DNA from: Verrucomicrobiota bacterium
GTDB lineage: Bacteria > Verrucomicrobiota > Verrucomicrobiia > Verrucomicrobiales > Verrucomicrobiaceae
NCBI GenBank assembly: GCA_017301975.1
Contig: JAFLEI010000019.1
Span: 62,001-126,000, forward strand
Direction of reading: 5' to 3'
DNA length: 64,000 nucleotides
Shown here: in pieces, positions 40,898 to 48,052 of the stretch
Layout of the letters: every line of letters starts with the position of its first letter
Numbering within the stretch: the stretch's first letter is position 1
Program-made: the position numbers and the translations under genes
The notes under the pieces: model-generated
Database searches by the model: none
What the model was told of the DNA's origin: nothing
The model's input: the letters and a program-made list of their open reading frames with translations, nothing else

Positions 40898-42514
40898 ATG
40901 CATCCGGACATCTCCCCCATCGCCGCAGATCTTGGCATCGCGCCAGAGCATCTCATTCTGCACGGCCGACACATGGCCAAGGTCAGCCTCAAGGCCCTTC
41001 ACAACAAACCGCAGCGCGGAAAACTGATCCTCGTCTCCGCCATCACACCCACACCGGCAGGCGAGGGTAAAACCACGGTCTCCATCGGTCTCTCGCAGGG
41101 TTTGAAGAAGATTGGTCAAAGCGTGGCCCTGGCGCTGCGCCAGCCTTCCATGGGTCCGGTGTTCGGCCGCAAAGGCGGCGCCACTGGCGGCGGTAAAAGC
41201 ACCGTGCTGCCCGCGCATTCCATCAATCTGCACTTCACCGGCGACTTCCACGCCATCACCTGCGCGCACAACCTGCTCTCCGCCGTGATCGACAACCAGC
41301 TCTTCCTCGGTGAAACGCGGCTCTCGCCCGAGCGCGTGCTCTGGAAACGTGTCATGGACATGAATGACCGTGCTCTGCGCAGCGTCCGCACCGCCGTTGG
41401 CAAACCTACGGAACGCGCCACCGGTTTTGACATCACCGCCGCCTCCGAGATCATGGCCATCATGTGTCTCGCTGAATCGCTCCCGGATCTGCGCCATCGT
41501 CTCGAACGCATCGTCGTCGGCTTCACCGCCGAAGGAGATCCCGTCTATGCCAAAGAATTCCGCGTCACCGGTGCCATGATGGCCCTGCTGCGTGAGGCGC
41601 TGCCTCCCAATCTCGTGCAAAGCGTCGAAGGCGTGCCCGCCTTCCTCCACGGCGGCCCCTTTGCCAATATCGCCCACGGCTGCAACTCCGTGCTCGCCAC
41701 CCGCATGGCCCTCGCCCATGCCGACTTCGCCGTCACCGAGGCCGGCTTCGCCTTCGATCTCGGCGGTGAAAAATTCATGCACATCAAATGTCGGCAGAGC
41801 GGCCTCGCACCGGCGGCCATCGTCATCGTCGCCACCGTCCGTGCGCTCAAAATGCACGGCGGTGCCGCCTTGGACCAGCTCACGCAGACCGACACCGCCG
41901 CCCTGAGCCGCGGACTGGAAAATCTGGCCGCGCATCTCGACAGCGCCGCGCAGTTCCAGCGCCCCGTCATCGTGGCGGTCAATCAGTTCACCAACGACCA
42001 TCCGGACGAACTCGCCCTGGTGCATGAGTTCTGCCAGTCACGCGGCGTCCCCAGTGCCACCGCCAACGTCTTCGGGGAAGGGGGGGCTGGCGCCGTCGAA
42101 CTCGCCGAAAAAGTCCTCGCCGCGCTCCCTTCCGAGTCCCCGCCGCTGCCCTTCCTCTATCAGCCCGAAGACAGCGTCGAAACCAAGCTCACCGCCATCG
42201 CCACCCAAATCTACGGGGCCGACGGCGTGCTCCTCACCGATGAGGCGAAAGCAAAGCTCGCCCTCTTCGCCCGCAGCGGCTTCGACAAACTCCCGCTCTG
42301 TATGGCCAAGACGCAGGACTCCCTCTCCGACGATGCCAAAAAGCGCGGACGCCCGCGCGGCTTCACCATCACCGTGCGCGATTTCGAAATCGCCAACGGC
42401 GCCGGCTTCCTCGTCGCCCTCACGGGCACCATGATGCGCATGCCCGCCCTGCCCAAAGTGCCCGCCGCCGAGCGCATCCAGGTCACGGATGACGGCATCA
42501 TGAGCGGCATCTAG
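40898..42514 (+). CDS. fhs: Formate-tetrahydrofolate ligase
   Basis: The 538-aa enzyme makes 10-formyl-tetrahydrofolate from formate, THF and ATP. The start at ATG 40898 (MHPDISPIAADLGIAPEHLI) matches the family N-terminus; the longer frame upstream is not conserved. The P-loop is TPTPAGEGKTTVSIGLSQ, followed by LRQPSMGPVFGRKGGATGGG, FTGDFHAITCAHNLLSA and NIAHGCNSV. The ending FTITVRDFEIANGAGFLVAL then GTMMRMPALPK is typical. It is a single gene supplying one-carbon units, possibly also for formate detoxification. Confidence 0.96.
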   Translation: MHPDISPIAADLGIAPEHLILHGRHMAKVSLKALHNKPQRGKLILVSAITPTPAGEGKTTVSIGLSQGLKKIGQSVALALRQPSMGPVFGRKGGATGGGKSTVLPAHSINLHFTGDFHAITCAHNLLSAVIDNQLFLGETRLSPERVLWKRVMDMNDRALRSVRTAVGKPTERATGFDITAASEIMAIMCLAESLPDLRHRLERIVVGFTAEGDPVYAKEFRVTGAMMALLREALPPNLVQSVEGVPAFLHGGPFANIAHGCNSVLATRMALAHADFAVTEAGFAFDLGGEKFMHIKCRQSGLAPAAIVIVATVRALKMHGGAALDQLTQTDTAALSRGLENLAAHLDSAAQFQRPVIVAVNQFTNDHPDELALVHEFCQSRGVPSATANVFGEGGAGAVELAEKVLAALPSESPPLPFLYQPEDSVETKLTAIATQIYGADGVLLTDEAKAKLALFARSGFDKLPLCMAKTQDSLSDDAKKRGRPRGFTITVRDFEIANGAGFLVALTGTMMRMPALPKVPAAERIQVTDDGIMSGI

Positions 42515-42564
42515 CGATGCGATGTCTTGCCGTCTTGGGGCGTACGCTCTAGCTTGCCCTGCGC

Positions 42565-44685
42565 ATGATTTTGTTCCGCACGTTTATCATTGGTTTCCCG
42601 TTGCTCGTTGCAGCGGTGGCTGCGTGGGCGGTGCACGCGTCAAAACAGAGCCGCATGGATCGCGCCGGCGGTGCGGTGGTCATGCTCTCGCAGAATGAGC
42701 CGGTTCTGAACCCCTTTCTTCCGGCAACCGAGGTGGAGCAGGAAATTTCGGAACTGGTCCACGAACCGTTGATCCGCCTGGGGTCGGACGGCACCCTGCA
42801 GCCCGGTCTGGCCGAGTTCTGGCGCTGGACTCAGGACGTGACCTGCTGGTTCGTGGATGAAGCGACCGCCAAACGCGCGCAGGAGCTGCTCCAGGCCCAG
42901 ATCGGCGAAAAAAACCGCTGGGCCGATTGGCATCTCGACTCCGTGCGAGTCCTGGAAAACCGCCTGCTGCTGAGCTTCTCAGAGCCCAACGCCGCAGGAG
43001 TCAGGCAGGCCTTTGATGTCGTCGCCGGGCTGAATCTCAAGCCCGTCGTGTTCTGGCGCATTGAACGTCGCACCCCGCTGCGCCAGTCATGGGGCCGCTT
43101 CATGGCAGGCTCCTCGCAGGCGGCGCTCATCCAGCGCGTGTGGTTCGATGGCGCAAACGCCTGTGAAATCGTCGTGGCAGGGGATTCGCACCGGCTGCTC
43201 GAAGACCTGCATCGTTTCCTCGACGCCAGCCCCAAAGATCCGGCGTCCATCAATCCCCTGGCTGAAGTCGGTGCCTTGAGTGAGCCCGTGCTCGATCTCG
43301 ACATCCGCCCGGGTCAGCTCTGGCATGACGGCAAACCCGTGACGGCGGAGGATGCCAAGGCGACTCTGGAATTTCTGCGTGGCAACGACTGGCCCCTGCC
43401 GAATCGCGAAGCTCTGAGCAATATCCAGACACTGGAGTCCCAAAACAAAGGCTCCCGCCTGCATGTGTCGTTCCGTCGGCGCCAGGGCACCGCGCTCTGC
43501 GTGTTCGTGAATCTGCCCATGCTCCCGGCTGAGTGGCTGCGTGCCCATCCGGCAGTTCAGGAGTCGGATTTCAAAATGCAGGCACCCCCGGGCGCAGGCA
43601 CCCACCGCATCGCCTCCCGGGATTCCCGTTCGCTCCTGCTGTCACCGTTCCAGAAGGACAGGGCAATGCCAGGCTTCTTGTTTAACTTCTCCTCCTCGCC
43701 GTTGATGACCCAGATTGGCATGCGCACCCATGCTGTCGATCTCGTCTGGCCGGCGGCGGATCGCACCCAGTTGGAGCGCCTGCGTTTCACCCCGTCGCGT
43801 CAGCGCCTCGTCGTGCTCTGGAACACCCGCCATGATCTTTTGCAGCACGAGCGCTGCCGCGAAGCGCTGGCTCTCGCCACCGACAAGGATGAACTCATCC
43901 GCACGCTGCCGGGGCGTCTCGGTCATGCCGATGCCAGCCTCTTTGCCCCCGGCCTCTGGTTCAGCACCCAGGCCAACAGCCAGCCCTTTCAACTGGAGCA
44001 GGCTCGCAAAATCCTTTCCGAGGCAGGCTGGTCGCGAGACGCCACGGGCACCGCGCGCAATCAGGAAAGGCCTCTCCGATTCACCCTCCTCGTGCCCGGT
44101 GCTGATGCCCTGCACACACGCACGGCGGACCTGCTTGTGGCCCAGTGGCGCCGCCTCGGAGCCGAGGTGAAGATCGAACACGTCGCTGACGCCCAGTCTC
44201 TCTCCCTGCGTCTGCACGAGCACCGCTTTGATGCCGTCCTGCTCGACCAGCGCTTCGAAGTCTCATGGGACCAGCTCCCCTGGTGGCACTCCTCGCAGGC
44301 CAAAACGGGGGGCAGCAATTTCTGCGGAATCGCCGATCCGCAGACCGACCTCATCCTCGAGGCTCTGTCCGCTGAATATGATCCCGAGCAGGTGCCAAAG
44401 CGCGTGCGGGAGTTGGAGTCTCATCTGCTGCCCATGCATCCCATGCTCACCTTGTTCACCACCCATGACGAGGCCGCAGCCATGCCCACCTTGCACGAAC
44501 ATGGCCCCACCGGCGGCCCGCTCTCCGACTGGACGCTCCAAAATCTCACCGTCCCGCCCAAACCCTCGCAGCCTGCGCCGGTCCTCAAGCTACAGCTCCG
44601 CTCCCGTGATGAAGAGCCGGACGTCCAGCAGCCAAAAACACCCGCAGGCTCCATCAGCAAACTCCAAATGCGTCTTCCGGAATGA
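42565..44685 (+). CDS. ABC transporter substrate-binding protein, Opp/Dpp (family 5)
   Basis: The 706-aa protein has a hydrophobic N-terminus (FRTFIIGFPLLVAAVAAWAV) without lipobox, so it may stay membrane-anchored. The family-5 features include VMLSQNEPVLNPFLPATEV, ELVHEPLIRLGSDGTLQPGL, GQLWHDGKPVTAEDAKATLE and HERCREALALATDKDELIR followed by the FAPG element. It is longer than normal (about 530 aa), partly by a C-terminal tail of about 50 residues rich in Pro and Lys. Its stop overlaps the permease start by 4 nt. Ligands are likely oligopeptides or similar. Confidence 0.88.
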   Translation: MILFRTFIIGFPLLVAAVAAWAVHASKQSRMDRAGGAVVMLSQNEPVLNPFLPATEVEQEISELVHEPLIRLGSDGTLQPGLAEFWRWTQDVTCWFVDEATAKRAQELLQAQIGEKNRWADWHLDSVRVLENRLLLSFSEPNAAGVRQAFDVVAGLNLKPVVFWRIERRTPLRQSWGRFMAGSSQAALIQRVWFDGANACEIVVAGDSHRLLEDLHRFLDASPKDPASINPLAEVGALSEPVLDLDIRPGQLWHDGKPVTAEDAKATLEFLRGNDWPLPNREALSNIQTLESQNKGSRLHVSFRRRQGTALCVFVNLPMLPAEWLRAHPAVQESDFKMQAPPGAGTHRIASRDSRSLLLSPFQKDRAMPGFLFNFSSSPLMTQIGMRTHAVDLVWPAADRTQLERLRFTPSRQRLVVLWNTRHDLLQHERCREALALATDKDELIRTLPGRLGHADASLFAPGLWFSTQANSQPFQLEQARKILSEAGWSRDATGTARNQERPLRFTLLVPGADALHTRTADLLVAQWRRLGAEVKIEHVADAQSLSLRLHEHRFDAVLLDQRFEVSWDQLPWWHSSQAKTGGSNFCGIADPQTDLILEALSAEYDPEQVPKRVRELESHLLPMHPMLTLFTTHDEAAAMPTLHEHGPTGGPLSDWTLQNLTVPPKPSQPAPVLKLQLRSRDEEPDVQQPKTPAGSISKLQMRLPE

Positions 44686-45998
44686 TGAGCCTGCAGCCCA
44701 TCTCAGTGCCGCCACGGTGGCTGCCCCTGCGCCTCCTGCTCGGCGGCATCATCGCCGCGGTCGTGGTGCTGCTCTCACGGCGTCATGACTGGAAACTGCA
44801 GGCCCCCATGTCGGAGTTTTGGCTCCGCTGTGGCTCCAGCCTCATCGTCCTCGTCATCGCGCTGCTGCTCGCTCTTTGCGTCGGCGTCCTCGTCGGTCTG
44901 CGCGCCCGCCACATGGGGCCGCGCACGGAGCGCTTCATCGCGCTGCTGGGTCGTGCGCTCGCCTGTGTGCCGGTGGTCGTCTTGGTGTGGGGCTTCATCG
45001 GTGGCTGGATTGGCCGCCTCGGCTGGCCGGTCGAATCTCTCATGCCCGCCCAGTTTCCCGGCAGCCCGGACTCTCACCGCCTGCTGCTTGCGCATCTGCT
45101 CTGGGAGTTTCTCGCCCCCTCCCTCATCCTCGCGCTGCCCTTGTGTGGTGAAATGATTCACGCGGTCATCGTGGATGGCACGTCGGTGGTTGACCTCGAC
45201 TTCTCCCTGCGCGCGCGCGGCGTGCCCAAATCCTCCCGGCTATGGCTTCACCACCTCCGGCAGTTGCGGCCCTTCCTGCGCGTGCGTCTGCAGTCGCTCT
45301 GCCTCATCGCTCCGGTCTATCTCATCATCATCGAAGACGCGCTCCATTTCACGGGCTGGGGGGAATGGCTCGCGCAGCGCCTCCGCGCCGGAGATCCTCC
45401 CGGCATCGCCCTCGGAGTCGTCGGCGGTGCTGCCATGATCTCGCTGCTGTGCACCTGCTTGCACCTGCTGCGTGGCAGGCTCCAATCCGCAGGCCGCTGG
45501 GTGGTCACGCTGGCCTGGCAGCCATGGCTCCTCTGGGCGCTCGGCATCCTCGCTCTGCTTCCCACCTCATTGTTCGCCTGGATCGTCCTCTGGGCCGCCA
45601 TGCTCGCCTCCGGCAGCGCCGGCTGGCGTCAGACCTGGAGTCAAATCGCGGCCCGCCTCCCCATCGAAGCCGCCCGCATGCTCGGCGCGCCGGAGCCCAT
45701 GATCTGGCGCCAGCACATCGCGCTCGTTCAGTGCCGCATGCTGGTCGCCTGGATCTTCGCCCTCCTCGCCCAGACCACGCTCGCCGTCGCCGCCGCCTGT
45801 GCCTTGCTCCCCCGCCTGCTCGATGCCTTGGGCACGCCTCTCGCTCAAATTTACCGCCCCTTGGCCATCTCCTCCGTGCAGTCTGCCATGCAGACGCTCG
45901 CAGATCCCACCGCACTCCTCCAGTCCGGCGCCTGCATCGCGCTTGCCGCCTTGTGTTTAAACCAAGTCAGCCGCATCGTACACCCTCGACTCTCCTGA
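44682..45998 (+). CDS. Fused ABC transporter permease (two Opp/Dpp-type domains in one chain)
   Basis: The 438-aa protein contains about ten to twelve hydrophobic segments in two halves. The first half has LRARGVPKSSRLWLHHLRQL, the position of the DppB/DppC EAA loop, followed by IIIEDALHFTGWGEWLAQRL, a typical DppC sequence. The second half repeats the pattern with IEAARMLGAPEPMIWRQHIA. Normally Opp/Dpp systems encode two permeases of about 300 aa, so this looks like a compact fusion. It lies between the binding protein (4-nt overlap) and the ATPase gene (5-nt gap). Confidence 0.8.
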   Translation: MMSLQPISVPPRWLPLRLLLGGIIAAVVVLLSRRHDWKLQAPMSEFWLRCGSSLIVLVIALLLALCVGVLVGLRARHMGPRTERFIALLGRALACVPVVVLVWGFIGGWIGRLGWPVESLMPAQFPGSPDSHRLLLAHLLWEFLAPSLILALPLCGEMIHAVIVDGTSVVDLDFSLRARGVPKSSRLWLHHLRQLRPFLRVRLQSLCLIAPVYLIIIEDALHFTGWGEWLAQRLRAGDPPGIALGVVGGAAMISLLCTCLHLLRGRLQSAGRWVVTLAWQPWLLWALGILALLPTSLFAWIVLWAAMLASGSAGWRQTWSQIAARLPIEAARMLGAPEPMIWRQHIALVQCRMLVAWIFALLAQTTLAVAAACALLPRLLDALGTPLAQIYRPLAISSVQSAMQTLADPTALLQSGACIALAALCLNQVSRIVHPRLS

Positions 45999-46003
45999 GC
46001 CTC

Positions 46004-46876
46004 ATGTCCGCCGAAGCCACCTCTCCCAAAGATGCCCCGCTGCTCTGCATCCGCGATCTGCAGATCGAGTTCAGCCGCCATGACGCCGAGCCCACCAAAG
46101 CCGTCAAAGGCATCAGCCTGGAGCTCAAGCGCGGCGAGTCCATCGCCCTCGTCGGTGAAAGCGGCAGCGGCAAAAGCGCCACCGCCCTCTCCTTCGCCCG
46201 CCTCCTCCCCGAGCCCCCTGCCAAAATCACCGCGCGCCAGATGTCTCTCAATGGCCACGAAATCCTCGAAATGAACGAGCGCGACCTCCGCAAAATCCGC
46301 GGCAAAGAAATCGCCTACATATTCCAGGAGCCCACCACCTCCCTCAATCCCGTCCTCACCATCCGCACCCAGATCGGCGAGGCCCTCGCCCTGCATCGCC
46401 CCGATGTCCCCAAAGCCGGACGCGATGACGAAATCGTCAAGTGGCTCGACAAAGTCGGCATCGTCGACTCCCGCAAGCGCCTCCACGCCTACCCGCACGA
46501 GCTCAGCGGCGGCATGCAGCAGCGAGTCATGATCGCCATGGCCCTCTGCACCCAGCCCCAGCTCCTCATCGCTGACGAGCCCACCACCGCTCTCGACGTC
46601 ACCATTCAAAAACAGATCATGGACCTCCTCGCCCAGCTCCGCCGGGATCTCGACATGTCCATCATCCTCATCACCCACAATCTCGGCATCATCCGCAGCG
46701 TCGTAGACCGCGTCGCAGTCATGTTCCGTGGCGAGATCGTCGAAACCGGCCCCGTCGATGAAGTCCTGCGCAATCCGCAGCACCCCTACACCAAGGCCCT
46801 CCTCGCCTGCGTCCCCCGCATGGGCCCCAAACAGCCCCGCCTCAAAGCCATCGACTACACCGCATTGGATGCGTAA
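46004..46876 (+). CDS. Opp/Dpp-type ABC transporter ATP-binding protein (DppD-like)
   Basis: The 290-aa ATPase starts at ATG 46004 (MSAEATSPKDAPLLCIRDLQ); the upstream part of the frame lies inside the permease gene. Walker A is GESGSGKSATALS, the signature is LSGGMQQRVMIAMAL, Walker B is LLIADEPTTALD and the switch is LITHNLGII. The end QHPYTKALLACVPRMG is typical of DppD/OppD, although the Cys-rich Fe-S tail is missing. No DppF partner follows, so it probably works as a homodimer with the fused permease. Confidence 0.92.
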   Translation: MSAEATSPKDAPLLCIRDLQIEFSRHDAEPTKAVKGISLELKRGESIALVGESGSGKSATALSFARLLPEPPAKITARQMSLNGHEILEMNERDLRKIRGKEIAYIFQEPTTSLNPVLTIRTQIGEALALHRPDVPKAGRDDEIVKWLDKVGIVDSRKRLHAYPHELSGGMQQRVMIAMALCTQPQLLIADEPTTALDVTIQKQIMDLLAQLRRDLDMSIILITHNLGIIRSVVDRVAVMFRGEIVETGPVDEVLRNPQHPYTKALLACVPRMGPKQPRLKAIDYTALDA

Positions 46877-47008
46877 TCGGCGTCATACCTCTGGAGCAAC
46901 ACTGGCCTGGGCTCCCGGAGGGAGTAAAGAAATGAGCCGGTGATGAAGCGAGGCTTGGCGAGCGAGAACCACCGGACCTGTCACACGCACCGCCTCTTCT
47001 CAAGGACG

Positions 47009-47081
47009 CATGCCGGAGGTATGCGAGAAGTTTCCAACAGCCCAGGACTCACTAAAACTCCTCTCGCATATCTCCGGCAGC
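47009..47081. repeat. Long imperfect inverted repeat in an intergenic gap
   Basis: TGCCGGAGGTATGCGAGAAG (47009 onward) is repeated inverted as CTCGCATATCTCCGGCA ending at 47081, about 23 bp per arm with 25 nt between. It lies about 130 nt after the ATPase gene, so it could terminate that operon, but no T-run is visible. The rest of 46877-47209 shows no gene. Confidence 0.6.
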
Positions 47082-47209
47082 CGTAGCGTTCCCACAGGGC
47101 TGCCTCAGTCTTTAGACCTCATCTCTGCGGTCTTCTAAACTCTGCGTTGTAAAATCAGGCCCCACAATCCCCATTGCACCCCAGGCCTTCATCATGCTAG
47201 CCTCCCGCC

Positions 47210-47680
47210 ATGAAAGCCTGGCTCATCCTCTTCGCGATGGCGATGCCTCTCACCGCCCAGGTGGTCCTGCCCACCACCGGCAAGAAGTTTGACACCCGCA
47301 CCATCAATGGCAGCGGCGGCACCAGCGGCGTCAGTGTCAATGCCACCCCACAGCCCGCGCCGCCCACCAAGACCCGGCTCACCTCCTACTTCATTCTCGG
47401 CGATCCCCGCCAGTGGAAAAGCACCGACGGCAAATCCCTGCTCGGCTCCATCATCATCTTTGAGGATGCCGTCATCGAATTCGAAGCCGCCAGTCCCGCC
47501 GCCGCTCGCGAAGCCGCCAACAAAGCTCCGCCTCCCAAAATGCCCGACAAACCCACCCTCATCCGCGAGGGCAAAATCCGCCTCCTGGTCAGCCAAAAAC
47601 CCGTCGAAATCCCCCTCGAACGTCTCAGCGAAGCGGATCGCAAGTATGTCGAAGACCTGAACACCCGGCTCCCCAAATGA
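47210..47680 (+). CDS. Small exported protein of unknown function, SHD1-like tail
   Basis: The 156-aa protein has a signal peptide (MKAWLILFAMAMPLTAQ). A Gly/Ser-rich stretch (NGSGGTSGVSVNATPQPAPP) is followed by a beta-rich part. The ending EGKIRLLVSQKPVEIPLERL and SEADRKYVEDLNTRLPK resembles the end of the SHD1-like domain seen in the first full gene of the window. Its stop overlaps the start of the next gene (ATGA), so the two form a unit. I do not recognise a defined function. Confidence 0.7.
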   Translation: MKAWLILFAMAMPLTAQVVLPTTGKKFDTRTINGSGGTSGVSVNATPQPAPPTKTRLTSYFILGDPRQWKSTDGKSLLGSIIIFEDAVIEFEAASPAAAREAANKAPPPKMPDKPTLIREGKIRLLVSQKPVEIPLERLSEADRKYVEDLNTRLPK

Positions 47681-47892
47681 TCCCTTTTATGAAACACACC
47701 ACCACCACGACCCTGATTCTCCTCACCGCCGCTCTTCTCACCGGCTGCGCCGTCCTTGAGGACAAATCACCCCCCAAGACCGAGCGCGAAATGGAAGCCG
47801 AAGCCCGCCGCACCCACACCGTCCCCGACACCATCCGCGATCCCCGCCCCGAAATGCCCCCCGTCGGCCCCCTCTCCATGCCCATGCGCTGA
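47677..47892 (+). CDS. Small lipoprotein of unknown function
   Basis: The 71-aa protein has a lipoprotein signal with lipobox LLTGC (Cys about residue 24) and a short, charged, proline-rich mature part (EDKSPPKTEREMEAEARRTH). It is likely anchored in a membrane. An alternative start at 47689 (MKHTTTTTLILLT) gives a shorter signal and is equally good. It overlaps the preceding gene by 4 nt. Confidence 0.7.
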   Translation: MIPFMKHTTTTTLILLTAALLTGCAVLEDKSPPKTEREMEAEARRTHTVPDTIRDPRPEMPPVGPLSMPMR

Positions 47893-48052
47893 TCCATTGA
47901 GGCCATCTGCCGCGCATAAAGAAGCCTGATCTCCCGCAGGCTCAGAGCGCTCATGCCTCCGGCCAACTTGAAACTTCAAACTTTAAACCTGTAACTCCGA
48001 ATCGCCTCCCCATTTGCAAAGCGGCCGCTTTCCCCCATCTTGGCCGCCCTTT

